A stretch of 64,000 nt of DNA from Roseiarcus sp963832305 (lineage in GTDB: Bacteria > Pseudomonadota > Alphaproteobacteria > Rhizobiales > Beijerinckiaceae), in contig CAWHTU010000027.1 in NCBI GenBank assembly GCA_963832305.1, forward strand, positions 1 through 64,000, given 5' to 3'. Positions 38,630 through 47,862 of this stretch are shown in pieces (positions within the stretch are counted from its first letter, which is position 1; every line of letters begins with the position of its first letter). The position numbers were made by a program, and so were the translations under genes. The notes under the pieces are model-generated. The model was not told where the DNA came from and searched no databases. It worked only from the letters and a program-made list of their open reading frames with translations.

Positions 38630-39486
38630 CGGCAGAGCATCCCGACTGGCTCGTCGTTAGACGCGGCGATGGTCCGCTCATAGTCAGCATTCCCCATGCC
38701 GGCGTTGAGCTCGCTAGGATTGAACCGGCATTCGTCGATCCGTGGTTGGCGCGGAAGGACGCCGACTGGCGTCTCGACGAGCTATACGACTTTGTCGAAC
38801 CGCTTGGCGCGACGGTCGTGAGCACAAGGCTTTCGCGTTCAATCATCGACGTCAATCGTGATCCGAGCGGAGTTTCGCTCTATCCCGGTCAGGCGACGAC
38901 CGGCTTGTGTCCGACTACGACCTTCGACGGCGAACCGCTCTATCGGTCAGGGCGCGCGCCGGAGGCATCGGCGATCGCCGAGCGGCGGCGCCTCTACTTC
39001 GATCCCTATCACGCGGCGCTCAGCCGCGAGATTGTGCGCCTGCACGAAACGTTCAAGCGGATCGCGCTGTTTGACGCGCACTCAATTCGTTCGCGCATCC
39101 CGCGTCTCTTCGATGGCGAGTTGCCCGTGTTCAATCTCGGGACCAATTCAGGGGCGAGCTGCGATCCTGGACTTCGCGAGGCGGTCTCCGCGGTGCTGGC
39201 GGCATCGACCGAAAGCCTGGTCATCGACGGCCGGTTCAAGGGCGGCTGGATCACGCGCGCCTATGGCAAGCCGGGTCAGGGCATCGAAGCTTTGCAGCTC
39301 GAGCTTGCATGCCGAGCGTATATGCAGGAGCCAGAGCTCCCCGCGCTGGATAACTGGCCGGCGCCGATCGACGAAGCCCGCGCCCGGCCCACGCGCGCGA
39401 CGCTCAAGCGCGTTCTGGAAATGATCCTCGCGGCAGTCGGCCGCGACCCCGGATTCCTCGCCGGACCTGCAGTCCGCCGAGGATGA
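38626..39486 (+). CDS. hutG: N-formylglutamate deformylase
   Basis: HutG releases formate from N-formylglutamate to give glutamate, completing the five-enzyme route with HutF. The 286 residues show the FGase fold: SIPHAGVEL near 22, DVNRDPSG near 75, LFDAHSIRSR near 147 and GWITRAYGKP near 207. It is translationally coupled to hutH (ATGA) and followed by hutU after 22 bases. Confidence 0.92.
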   Translation: MTAEHPDWLVVRRGDGPLIVSIPHAGVELARIEPAFVDPWLARKDADWRLDELYDFVEPLGATVVSTRLSRSIIDVNRDPSGVSLYPGQATTGLCPTTTFDGEPLYRSGRAPEASAIAERRRLYFDPYHAALSREIVRLHETFKRIALFDAHSIRSRIPRLFDGELPVFNLGTNSGASCDPGLREAVSAVLAASTESLVIDGRFKGGWITRAYGKPGQGIEALQLELACRAYMQEPELPALDNWPAPIDEARARPTRATLKRVLEMILAAVGRDPGFLAGPAVRRG

Positions 39487-39508
39487 CGATTTTCGAAAGG
39501 CGAGTTCC

Positions 39509-41185
39509 ATGGATGTGTCTGCCCGCATAGACAATATGCGCGTCATTCGCAGCCCGCACGGCGCCGAAATCAGCGCTAAGAGCTGGCTTACCGAAGCGCC
39601 CTTGCGCATGCTGATGAACAATCTCGACCCGGACGTCGCCGAACGGCCGGGCGAGCTCGTCGTCTATGGCGGCATCGGCCGCGCGGCGCGCGACTGGCTG
39701 GCGTTCGACCGTATCGTCGCGACGCTTCGTCGGCTCGAGGGGGATGAGACGCTGCTCATCCAGTCCGGCAAGCCGGTCGGCGTCTTCCGCACCCATGCTG
39801 ACGCGCCGCGGGTGCTCATCGCCAACTCCAATCTGGTGCCGCACTGGGCCACCTGGGACTGCTTCAACGAGCTCGATCGCAAGGGGCTGATGATGTACGG
39901 CCAGATGACCGCAGGCTCATGGATCTACATCGGCTCGCAAGGCATCGTGCAGGGTACTTACGAGACCTTTGTCGAGATGGGAAGAAGGCATTACGACGGC
40001 AATCTAAGTGGAAGATGGATTCTCACCGCCGGCCTCGGCGGCATGGGCGGCGCGCAACCGCTCGCCGCATCAATGGCCGGCGCTTCGCTGCTCGCCGTCG
40101 AATGCCGCCCGTCCAGTATCGAATTTCGGCTCCGCACCGGCTATATCGACGTTCAGGCCAAAGATCTCGACGAAGCGCTCGCAATCATCGAGAAGGCCAG
40201 CAACAAGCGGAAGGCCGTTTCGGTCGCGCTCCTCGGCAATGCGGACGACGTGATGCCCGAGCTCGTGCGCCGAGGCGTCAAGCCCGACATCGTCACCGAC
40301 CAGACCTCCGCCCACGATCCTGTCAACGGCTACCTGCCGAAGGGATGGACTCTCGCTGAGTGGGAGAAGCGCCGAGCAAGCGATCCCAAGGGCGTCGAGC
40401 GCGCCGCCAAAGCGTCCATGGCCGATCACGTGCGAGCGATGCTCGCCTATGCCCATGCCGGGGTTCCGACCGTGGACTACGGGAACAACATCCGCCAGAT
40501 GGCGTTCGAGGAGGGCGTCAAGGACGCGTTCGACTTCCCGGGCTTCGTGCCGGCCTATATTCGGCCGCTTTTCTGCCGCGGCGTCGGGCCGTTCCGCTGG
40601 GCAGCACTGTCGGGCGACCCGGAGGACATTTATAGGACCGACGCCAAGGTCAAGGAGCTGATGCCGGGCGACGCCCATCTCCACAACTGGCTCGACATGG
40701 CGCGGGCGCGGATCAGGTTCCAGGGCCTGCCGGCGCGCATTTGCTGGGTGGGCTTAGGAGACCGGCACCGGCTCGGCCTCGCCTTCAATGCCATGGTCGC
40801 GTCAGGCGAACTTAAGGCGCCGATCGTCATCGGGCGCGATCATCTCGATTCCGGCTCGGTCGCGTCGCCCAACCGCGAAACCGAGGCGATGCAGGACGGC
40901 TCCGACGCCGTCTCCGACTGGCCTCTCCTCAACGCGCTTTTGAACTGCGCCTCGGGCGCGACCTGGGTCTCGATCCATCACGGCGGCGGCGTCGGCATGG
41001 GCTTTTCCCAGCACGCCGGGATGGTCGTCGTCTGCGACGGCACGCCGGAAGCTGCGCGGCGGATCGAGCGGGTCCTATGGAACGATCCGGCGAGCGGCGT
41101 CATGCGCCATGCCGACGCAGGCTACACGGCGGCGGTCGAATGTGCGGGCGAGAAGGGCCTCGACCTGCCGAGCCTGCAGATGTGA
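39509..41185 (+). CDS. hutU: urocanate hydratase
   Basis: HutU hydrates urocanate to imidazolonepropionate using tightly bound NAD. The 558 residues are standard. Landmarks are YGGIGRAARDW, QTSAHDPVNGYLPKGW, ALLGNADDVMPELVRRG and the C-terminal HHGGGVGMGFSQHAGMV. It is the last gene of the hut operon and converges on the PLP enzyme gene. No hut regulator is present in the window. Confidence 0.96.
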   Translation: MDVSARIDNMRVIRSPHGAEISAKSWLTEAPLRMLMNNLDPDVAERPGELVVYGGIGRAARDWLAFDRIVATLRRLEGDETLLIQSGKPVGVFRTHADAPRVLIANSNLVPHWATWDCFNELDRKGLMMYGQMTAGSWIYIGSQGIVQGTYETFVEMGRRHYDGNLSGRWILTAGLGGMGGAQPLAASMAGASLLAVECRPSSIEFRLRTGYIDVQAKDLDEALAIIEKASNKRKAVSVALLGNADDVMPELVRRGVKPDIVTDQTSAHDPVNGYLPKGWTLAEWEKRRASDPKGVERAAKASMADHVRAMLAYAHAGVPTVDYGNNIRQMAFEEGVKDAFDFPGFVPAYIRPLFCRGVGPFRWAALSGDPEDIYRTDAKVKELMPGDAHLHNWLDMARARIRFQGLPARICWVGLGDRHRLGLAFNAMVASGELKAPIVIGRDHLDSGSVASPNRETEAMQDGSDAVSDWPLLNALLNCASGATWVSIHHGGGVGMGFSQHAGMVVVCDGTPEAARRIERVLWNDPASGVMRHADAGYTAAVECAGEKGLDLPSLQM

Positions 41186-41196
41186 GTGACAAGACG

Positions 41197-42477
41197 TCAC
41201 CTGCTCAGCGCCTGGTCGAGATCGGCGATGAGATCGTCTGGGTTTTCGATGCCGACCGAGAGGCGGATCAAGGCCGGGGTGATGCCCAGACGCAGCTGCT
41301 CCTCCGGCGGAATATCGGAATGGGTCATGGCGGCGGGATGCGAGGCCAGCGTCTCGGTTCCGCCGAGGCTGACCGCGAGCTTGATCACTTCGAGCTTATC
41401 CAGAACTGCGAAGGCTTCGGACTCCCCGCCCTTCACCTCGAAGCTGAAAGTCGAGCCTGGGCCTTTGCACTGGCGCTCGAAGATGGGCCGGTCCGGATGG
41501 TCCTTGGGCAGAAAGCCCAGATACCAGACCGAAGCAATCCTGGCATCGCCGCGCAGAAACTCCGCCACCTTGTGGGCGCCCTCGGCGGCGGCGGTCATTC
41601 TGAGCTTGAGCGTTTCAAGCGACCGCATCAGCATCCAGCCGGTGTTGGGATCGCACATCGTGCCAAGGATAGTGCGCATGCCTCGGATCGGTTCAAGCGC
41701 CGCCGCGGCGCCCGAGCAGCCCCCCGCGATCAAATCGGAATGGCCGCCGACATATTTGGTGAGCGAGGTCACGACCAGGTCGGCGCCGTGCGCGAGCGGC
41801 GTCTGGTACAAGGGTCCGAGCATCGTGTTGTCCACGACTACCATGGGGCGCTTGCCGTCGTCGCTCCTAAGCGAGTCGGCGATTTGCCTCGCGCGGCCGA
41901 TGTCGACGAGGCCGTTGGTCGGATTGGCAGGCGTTTCGAGATAAAGCGCCGCGATCGGACCGGTGGCGCGCGCCCGGTTCACCGCGTCCTCCATCGCCTT
42001 GGTCCCGCTCTCCGCCGGAAACTCAACCGAAGTCACGCCGAATTGCGGCAGAATCCGCTTCAGGAGAAAATCCGTGCCGCCATAGACCGGGCCCGAATGA
42101 ACGATGACCGAACCAGGCCGCGCATGGGCCCATAGGGTCGTCGAAATGGCGGCCATGCCCGAGGCGAACGTCAGGTTGGCCTCGGCCTCGTCCCAGATCG
42201 CCAGCCGATCCTCGAGCATCTCGAGATCGGGGTTGTTGATCCGGCTGTAGATGAGGCCGGGCTCCTCGTTCGGTCGCTTCTGGCGCAGGCCGTATGCCAA
42301 TTCGAAGAACGCCTTGCCGTCCCGTGCGGTATGGAAGACGAAGGTCGACGTGTGAAATACGGGCGGCTTCAGCGACCGCTCCGACAGGAACGGATCGTAG
42401 CCGTAACCCATCATCAGCGTTTCCGGCGCGAGGGGTCTATTGCCGAGAAACCTCGTACGCCATCGTCGGTCGGTCAT
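41197..42477 (-). CDS. cystathionine gamma-synthase/methionine gamma-lyase family PLP enzyme
   Basis: A PLP enzyme of the Cys/Met metabolism family, 426 residues. It has YSRINNPDLEMLEDRLA, the Asp of VVVDNTMLGPLY that contacts PLP nitrogen, the Schiff-base Lys in SLTKYVGGHSD, and SLGGTETLASHPA. The N-terminus is somewhat longer than typical. It could make cystathionine or cleave methionine; sequence alone does not decide. The start is ATG at 42477, or two codons earlier, with GAAAGG upstream. Confidence 0.87.
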   Translation of the reverse strand: MTDRRWRTRFLGNRPLAPETLMMGYGYDPFLSERSLKPPVFHTSTFVFHTARDGKAFFELAYGLRQKRPNEEPGLIYSRINNPDLEMLEDRLAIWDEAEANLTFASGMAAISTTLWAHARPGSVIVHSGPVYGGTDFLLKRILPQFGVTSVEFPAESGTKAMEDAVNRARATGPIAALYLETPANPTNGLVDIGRARQIADSLRSDDGKRPMVVVDNTMLGPLYQTPLAHGADLVVTSLTKYVGGHSDLIAGGCSGAAAALEPIRGMRTILGTMCDPNTGWMLMRSLETLKLRMTAAAEGAHKVAEFLRGDARIASVWYLGFLPKDHPDRPIFERQCKGPGSTFSFEVKGGESEAFAVLDKLEVIKLAVSLGGTETLASHPAAMTHSDIPPEEQLRLGITPALIRLSVGIENPDDLIADLDQALSR

Positions 42478-42658
42478 GCGCATCGCCTTTCGCGCGGCAC
42501 GCGCTGCCGTCCGCATTCTCGGCGCCGCCGCCAACGATCGCATGATAGGTCTCGGCGATCAGTTCGTCGAGCAACCGCGGCCGCAGCTCCCCGCGCTCAA
42601 GATGGGCTTGGCGGCGGCGATTGGGAGTCCGGCCAACACGAACGCGGCCGAACTCCAT
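42437..42658 (-). CDS. possible small protein between topoisomerase IB and the PLP enzyme
   Basis: A 73-codon frame (MEFGRVRVGRTPNRRRQAHLE... LLDELIAETYHAIVGG) overlaps the start of the next gene by about 40 bases. The helical middle looks protein-like, but there is no known family and no strong ribosome binding site. Confidence 0.25.
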   Translation of the reverse strand: MEFGRVRVGRTPNRRRQAHLERGELRPRLLDELIAETYHAIVGGGAENADGSACRAKGDAHDRPTMAYEVSRQ

Positions 42659-42729
42659 CGCGGCGGCCCGCCAAAACGCAAGCCGCGCGAATGCTGGACC
42701 CTGATGGCAGCATGGTGATGGCGCCCGGA

Positions 42730-43896
42730 TCAGGCGCCCCTCAGCAACGAGAGCACGCCGGCTTCCTCGGCCCCTAGGCGTGGCATGTCGCCGGGGCCGC
42801 CCGTCCGCCGGGCCTCCAGAACAAACCCGCTGCCGAGATAGGCGCCGGTGACAGCAGGATGGATGTAGGACTTGCGACAGACGGCTGCCGTGTTTCCCAA
42901 AGCCGCCGCGACCTGTTTGACCGCGGCGCTTATCGCACGCTTGGCCTTTGTCTCGCTCTCGAACTGACCTAAGGCGCTTAGAAAGCGCGCCATCAGCACC
43001 GTCCCCGCCCAGGTGCGAAAATCCTTGGCGGTGATGTCGCGTCCAGTGATCTCCCTGAGATAGGCGTTTACATCGCCGGAGGAAACCGAGCGCAACTCCT
43101 TGTCCTCGTCGAAATACTGCAGGAGATCCTGCCCCGGAAGCTCCTGGCACGCGCGAATGATCCGCGCCACGCGCCGGTCGCGCATTGCGAGCGACCATTG
43201 TCTGCCGCTCTTACCCGTGAAGTGAAAACGGATCTCAGGCCCCTCGACCTCGACATGCTCGCTTCTGAGGGTGGTAAGCCCATAACTCTCGTTGGCTCTC
43301 GCATATTCGTCGTTCCCGACGCGAATCAGGGTGGTCTCGAGCAGATGCACGACAGTCGCGAGCACCTTCTCGCGCGGCAGCCCGCGGAGGCTCATATGTT
43401 CGGCGACCCTCGCCCGAATCGTCGGCAACGCCTCGGCGAATTCGAATAGGTGCTCGTATTTGGATTGCTCTCGCGCCTCGCGGTAGTCGGTGTGGTAGCG
43501 ATATTGCTTGCGCCCTTTGGCGTCGCGGCCGGTCGCCTGGATGTGTCCGTCCGAGGAGGCGCAGATCCAAACGTCGGTCCATGCCGGGGGAATGACGAGC
43601 GAGCGTATGCGCTTGAGAATGGCCGCGTCCGCGACCCGCCTGCCCTTCGGGTCGAGATAGACAAAGCCTCTGCCGGCGCGCCGGCGGCGGATCGCCGGCG
43701 CATCGTCGCACACATAGCGCAGCCCTGGAGGCGCTGGCATGGCGACGTCGACGGAAATCCGAACCTCGGAATCGAACATTGACGGACCTTGGCTTTGCAG
43801 CGAAACGCCCGCCGCCCCTGCCTGTTCCCGTTCCAGCGTCGGAGGACCGGTGGAATGACTCGTCATAGTGGACCACAAGATCCGATTGCCGCTCAC
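42730..43896 (-). CDS. DNA topoisomerase IB (eukaryal/poxvirus type)
   Basis: Relaxes supercoils through a 3'-phosphotyrosine intermediate. Family features: PPGLRYVCDDAPAIRRRRAG, IPPAWTDVWIC, the catalytic Arg in LLETTLIRVGNDEYA, the basic KDFRTWAGTVL segment and the nucleophile Tyr in KSYIHPAV near the C-terminus. The frame gives 388 residues; a start at 43779 (MFDSEV, with AAGG upstream) would give 349, closer to the family norm. Bacterial members are common in soil alphaproteobacteria. It stands alone. Confidence 0.9.
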   Translation of the reverse strand: MSGNRILWSTMTSHSTGPPTLEREQAGAAGVSLQSQGPSMFDSEVRISVDVAMPAPPGLRYVCDDAPAIRRRRAGRGFVYLDPKGRRVADAAILKRIRSLVIPPAWTDVWICASSDGHIQATGRDAKGRKQYRYHTDYREAREQSKYEHLFEFAEALPTIRARVAEHMSLRGLPREKVLATVVHLLETTLIRVGNDEYARANESYGLTTLRSEHVEVEGPEIRFHFTGKSGRQWSLAMRDRRVARIIRACQELPGQDLLQYFDEDKELRSVSSGDVNAYLREITGRDITAKDFRTWAGTVLMARFLSALGQFESETKAKRAISAAVKQVAAALGNTAAVCRKSYIHPAVTGAYLGSGFVLEARRTGGPGDMPRLGAEEAGVLSLLRGA

Positions 43897-43966
43897 TTCG
43901 ATTTGCGGTCCAACGCGATCATCGCGCCTCCATCGTCAAGACGGTGTGCCGAGCGCTGTCGTCGCT

Positions 43967-44331
43967 CTACCAGGACTGTTTAACTTCCGACAGCGGAAAC
44001 CGGAGTGACTGCGATCCTGAGGCCCGCGGGGACTGTCGCCCGAAGCACCCGTCGATGGCGTGAACGAAGCGATCGACGGGAATGCTGCCGATGCCGCTCC
44101 CCATCAGGACGATCGCGGAAGAACGCAGCGCGGCGCTCGGCAACGCGATCTCCGGCCCGCTATTCCCCAGCCGAGCTATAGGTGGCGCCCCGAGGCTCGG
44201 CTCTGCACCACATGGCTGATCGCGGCGGCAGTCACCGCAATGCGGGCTTCCCGGGCGACGGGCTCGGTCTCGCGGAAGTCGGCATATACGGGCGTCCGCC
44301 GCCCTGCCCCCAGCATCAACGCGGCCTTCAT
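43967..44331 (-). pseudogene. zinc-binding-type (MDR) oxidoreductase with internal deletion
   Basis: An AAAGGAG site and ATG at 44331 lead into the N-terminus of a quinone-reductase-like MDR protein (RRTPVYADFRETEPVAREAR, AVTAAAISHVVQSRASG) that stops after 52 codons. In another frame close by lies the C-terminus (ALRSSAIVLMGSGIGSIPVD through PLSEVKQSW) ending at 43967. The central 200 or so residues, with the Rossmann domain, are missing. It is a deletion pseudogene whose ends remain well preserved. Confidence 0.72.
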
Positions 44332-44415
44332 TGCCAATCTCCTTTCGCGGTTCACCCGCAAGCGGTCGGCGCTAGCGCGAAATGCGGCGAAATCCCGCCG
44401 TCAAAGCCCCTCGCC

Positions 44416-45198
44416 TCAAAACGCATTTCGGTCGTGGTAGGTCTGCAGGAATTGGCGCACGCGCGGTTCCGGGCTTTCGTGGAATACTTGGCGGGGTGGC
44501 CCCTCGTCGATGATGCGGCCCTCGTCGATGAAGGCGATGCGGTCCGCGACGTGGGCGGCGAAGCCCATCTCGTGAGTGACGATGAGCATTGTCATGCCCT
44601 CGGCCGCGAGGCTTTTCATCACTTCCAGAACTTCGCCGACCAGCTCCGGGTCGAGCGCCGAGGTCGGCTCGTCAAACAGCATGAGCCTCGGCTGCATCGC
44701 GAGCGCCCGGGCGATGGCGACACGCTGCTGCTGGCCGCCCGAGAGACGCGAAGGGTATGCGTGGGCCTTCGCGGCGAGACCGACGCGAGCGAGCATGGCC
44801 ATCGCGCGTTCGGCCGCTTCGGTCGCCTTGAGCCCGCGCACGCGCCTCAGTGGCTCGGCAACATTACGGAGCGCGGTCATGTGCGGCCAGAGGTTGAAGT
44901 GTTGAAACACCATGCCGATCTCTCGCCGTATCTCTCGCAGGTTTCGGGCGCTCATTGTTCGACGCGTTCGGTCCGGCGCTTCCTCGTAGCCGACCAGCCG
45001 GCCGTCGATGAGAACCTCACCAGAATCGTAAGGTTCGAGGAAGTTCACGCACCTGAGAAGCGTGCTCTTGCCCGATCCGCTGGGCCCAATCAGGCAGACG
45101 ACCTCCGAGCGCTTGACCACAAGGTCGACGCTGCGCAGCACCTGGTGCACGCCGAAACTCTTGCTGACCCCGGCGATCTCGATCATCGGCGCGCTCAC
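44416..45198 (-). CDS. polar amino-acid ABC transporter ATP-binding protein
   Basis: A 260-residue PAAT-family ATPase (GlnQ/HisP type): Walker A GPSGSGKST near 40, Q loop VFQHFNLWPHMT, signature LSGGQQQRVAIARAL, Walker B LMLFDEPTSALDPE and the switch His in VTHEMGFA. It overlaps the upstream permease gene by 4 bases. It is the last gene of a four-gene operon on the minus strand. Confidence 0.94.
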   Translation of the reverse strand: MSAPMIEIAGVSKSFGVHQVLRSVDLVVKRSEVVCLIGPSGSGKSTLLRCVNFLEPYDSGEVLIDGRLVGYEEAPDRTRRTMSARNLREIRREIGMVFQHFNLWPHMTALRNVAEPLRRVRGLKATEAAERAMAMLARVGLAAKAHAYPSRLSGGQQQRVAIARALAMQPRLMLFDEPTSALDPELVGEVLEVMKSLAAEGMTMLIVTHEMGFAAHVADRIAFIDEGRIIDEGPPRQVFHESPEPRVRQFLQTYHDRNAF

Positions 45199-45866
45199 GC
45201 GGCTCTCTCCTCGTGAGCAAGGAACGCGGTCACGCCCGCCTCGAACCGGGCGCCGAGACGCGACACAGTTTCCACCAGGAGCCAGTAGAAGACCGCCATG
45301 GCGAAGATCGCGTCGAACGCGGTGAACGTTTCCGCAGCCATCGTCTGCACCTGATACATGAGCTCCGGAACCGTGATGATCGACAGCACCACGGTTTCCT
45401 TCGACAAGACGATCAGCATATTGACGATCGAAGGAACGGCGGCGATCAGCGCCCCGGGCAGCGTCACCAGGATCAATGTGTCGAGCGGCGACATGCCGAC
45501 GCTCTTCGCGGCCTCAACCTGACCGGCCGGAACGGAAGCGAAACCGGCGCGAAATATCTCGGCGAAATAGGCCGACGAGTAGAGGCCGAGACCCACAACG
45601 CCGGCGGTCGTGGCGCTGAGCCTCAGTCCGATCGACGGACCGCCGGAGTAAATGAGGAAGAGCTGCACCAGAAAGGGCGTGCCGCGAAAGATCTCGACGA
45701 ACGCCCTGAGCGCCCAGCTGAGCGGCAGAATGCGCAGCCGGTTCATTAGCGTGATCGCGAACCCGAGTAGGAGGCCGAGCGCGCCCCCTAAACCCCAGCA
45801 CAGGATGGTGACCCCAAAGCCGCTGACAAGCGAGGGCGCGTAGCGCCAGAGCACCTCCAGGTTCAT
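45195..45866 (-). CDS. polar amino-acid ABC transporter permease 1
   Basis: A 223-residue membrane subunit of the HisMQ type, with the EAA loop region PAGQVEAAKSVGMSPLDTL and the preceding motif EIFRGTPFLVQLFLIY. I chose the ATG at 45866 (MNLEVLWRYAP), which overlaps the next permease's stop by 4 bases. Confidence 0.92.
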   Translation of the reverse strand: MNLEVLWRYAPSLVSGFGVTILCWGLGGALGLLLGFAITLMNRLRILPLSWALRAFVEIFRGTPFLVQLFLIYSGGPSIGLRLSATTAGVVGLGLYSSAYFAEIFRAGFASVPAGQVEAAKSVGMSPLDTLILVTLPGALIAAVPSIVNMLIVLSKETVVLSIITVPELMYQVQTMAAETFTAFDAIFAMAVFYWLLVETVSRLGARFEAGVTAFLAHEERAA

Positions 45867-46519
45867 CGCGCGCCATCCACCGCCAGGCGCCGCTCGACGT
45901 ACCCGCCCAGCGCCGCGAGGCACAAGTTGATCGCGAGATAGAACAGGCCCCCGCCGACATAGGCTTCGAACGGCCGATAGGTCTGCGAGGCGATGTTCAT
46001 GCTGACGCGGGTCAGTTCTGCAATGCCGACGACCGAGACCAGCGACGACGCCTTGAGCAAGAGGATGAACTCATTGATGAGCGGCGGGACCGAGATTCTC
46101 AGCGCCTGCGGCATGAGAACACGCCGCCAGATGTCGAGGGACCCGAAGCCGAGCGCGGTCGCCGCCTCACCCTGGCCGCGCGGAACGGCGTTGAGCGCGC
46201 CACGTAGGATTTCCGCCTGGAAGGCAGCCGAAGACAGCGCAAGCCCGCCGACCGCGGCTACAATCGCGGGCACATCCAACCCATATTTGGCGAGAAAGTA
46301 GTAGATGAACAAAAGCTGCACGAGCAGCGGAACGCCGCGAAACACGCTGACATAGGCCCCGCCCAGGCGTTTGAGCCAAGTACGGCGGGAAACACGGGCG
46401 GCGCACACGGCGGCGCCGATCAGGAATCCAAAGACAATGCCGCCGAACGACACGGCCACCGTCGTCGCCGCCGCGTGGGTGAGGTAGTCGAACGAGTGGA
46501 GGACGACCTCAGGCTTCAT
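45863..46519 (-). CDS. polar amino-acid ABC transporter permease 2
   Basis: A 218-residue HisMQ-type permease with VFRGVPLLVQLLFIYY and the EAA loop PRGQGEAATALGFGSLDIW. I chose the start at 46519 (MKPEVVLHSF); the longer frame runs through a palindromic repeat. It pairs with permease 1 in the transport channel. Confidence 0.92.
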   Translation of the reverse strand: MKPEVVLHSFDYLTHAAATTVAVSFGGIVFGFLIGAAVCAARVSRRTWLKRLGGAYVSVFRGVPLLVQLLFIYYFLAKYGLDVPAIVAAVGGLALSSAAFQAEILRGALNAVPRGQGEAATALGFGSLDIWRRVLMPQALRISVPPLINEFILLLKASSLVSVVGIAELTRVSMNIASQTYRPFEAYVGGGLFYLAINLCLAALGGYVERRLAVDGAR

Positions 46520-46538
46520 CTGGCCGTACAGGAGGCTT

Positions 46539-46581
46539 GGGTCGTCGACCCGGCCGGCGGGGCAGTGACCCCGCCCTACAC
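46539..46581. repeat. double-hairpin REP element
   Basis: Two adjacent hairpins (gggtcgtcgaccc and gcggggcagtgaccccgc) are followed by ctacac. The same design recurs at 55420-55463. It lies between the binding-protein and permease genes of this operon, where it may lower downstream expression. Confidence 0.65.
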
Positions 46582-46592
46582 ATAATCGGTGG

Positions 46593-47450
46593 TCAGATCG
46601 ATGGCTCGGGGACGGTCTTCGGCAAATCCATTGTCTGGCCGAACCAGGTCTTCTGGATCTTGGCCATTGTCCCGTCAGCCTCAACCTTGACGATCGCGGC
46701 GTTGATCGCATCCATCAAGGCCTTGTCGTCAAGGCGCGCGACCCATGAGAAATAGGTCGGCTGGCCGAACGGTGGCGTGACCACGGCGAACGTATCGGGG
46801 CGCTGCTGCGCGACATAGGCGAGATTGGGCAGCGAATTGACCGAGGCGTCGATGCGTCCGGCGGCCAGATCCGCGTAGGACTGGTTGTTGTCGACATATT
46901 CCTTGACTTCGATGGGCTTCGGCAGCTTGGCCGCGAACGCCTTGAGCTGCTCGACCTGCGAAGTGCCCTTCTGGCCGCCGACCGTCTTCCCGGCGATATC
47001 CTCGGGCTTCATGATGCTCGAATCGTTTGCGCGTTTCATCAGCGCCGCGGTCGCGTCGGCGATCGGTATGGAGAAGGCGTAGCGCTTCATGCGCTCCTTG
47101 GTGATTGTGACCGGCGCGATCACAAGATCGAACTTCTTCGCCTCGAGCCCGGGCAGAACGCTCGTCCACGGAAGGTCGAGATAGGAGACCTTGAGCCCCA
47201 TCTCCTTGCCGACGGCGTCGACAAGATCGCGATCGAGGCCCTTATAGACGCCGTTGTCAGAGATATCGAACGGGGGGAACTGCATCTCGGTTGCGGTCGT
47301 GAGTTCGCCCCGCTTCTTGATCTCAGCCAGCGTGTCATCGGCGAAGGCGGCGCGCGTCAGGGCGATGAACGGGGCTGAGGCGGCAAATGCGGCCAATCCG
47401 CGCTGAAGCGCGCCCCGCCGGCTCAAGGTGAGTTTCTCGAATTGCGTCAT
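46593..47450 (-). CDS. polar amino-acid ABC transporter substrate-binding protein
   Basis: A 285-residue periplasmic receptor of the SBP_bac_3 family. The signal has a twin-arginine motif (LSRRGALQRGLAAFAAS) ending AFADD. The mature part shows GELTTATEMQFPPFDISDNG, GLDRDLVDAVGKEMGLKV and the hinge motif GKTVGGQKGTSQ. It heads the operon with two permeases and an ATPase. The ligand is unknown; histidine is tempting given the hut genes 5 kb away, but that is only proximity. Confidence 0.92.
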   Translation of the reverse strand: MTQFEKLTLSRRGALQRGLAAFAASAPFIALTRAAFADDTLAEIKKRGELTTATEMQFPPFDISDNGVYKGLDRDLVDAVGKEMGLKVSYLDLPWTSVLPGLEAKKFDLVIAPVTITKERMKRYAFSIPIADATAALMKRANDSSIMKPEDIAGKTVGGQKGTSQVEQLKAFAAKLPKPIEVKEYVDNNQSYADLAAGRIDASVNSLPNLAYVAQQRPDTFAVVTPPFGQPTYFSWVARLDDKALMDAINAAIVKVEADGTMAKIQKTWFGQTMDLPKTVPEPSI

Positions 47451-47700
47451 AGCGAGGCTCCCATTCCTGACGGTCCCGATGCGCCGCCGAAGCGGTCAAA
47501 TCCAGGCTTGAGAGCCAATGTTGACGACACTCATTGAGCTGTCAAATAGAGGATGAGCACACTTGCCGTCCCCGCTTTCGATACCAGTGCGACCGCTCCG
47601 AAGAGTTACTTGCGCCGGGCGTGGGATTGTGTACTCTTTTGTGCGAGGGCTTTAAGCACGACGCATTGCGCCGCGCGACGAAGCAGACGGGGAGGCGCCC

Positions 47701-47862
47701 ATCCGATATTTCCTCATTTCTCTTGCGCTACTTTTCGGCAGTCAGGCCCAGGCCCAGTCCCAGGTGGTCCCCGGCCCCTCGCCGGAATCCGACCTCGGCT
47801 TGGCGAGCTTGGCGATGGTCGCCGCCGCCGCCTTTCTGGCGTACCGCTTCCGCCGCCGCTGA
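47701..47862 (+). CDS. minimal exosortase-substrate-like protein A, with ATC at the start position
   Basis: A 53-codon frame homologous to protein B (48189-48347). It reads a signal peptide (IRYFLISLALLFGSQAQA), then VVPGPSPESDLGLASL, a hydrophobic helix and a terminal RFRRR: a PEP-CTERM-like sorting tag with almost no cargo. GGGGAGG sits 5 bases before the codon ATC that aligns with B's ATG. The first codon is therefore either mutated ATG or a rare start. If ATC is not used, this copy is dead. Confidence 0.6.
   Translation: MRYFLISLALLFGSQAQAQSQVVPGPSPESDLGLASLAMVAAAAFLAYRFRRR

Noticed and set aside
42440..42718. 92-codon plus-strand frame between the PLP enzyme and topoisomerase genes
   Set aside because: It overlaps the start of a strongly supported gene on the other strand and lacks any family or binding site.
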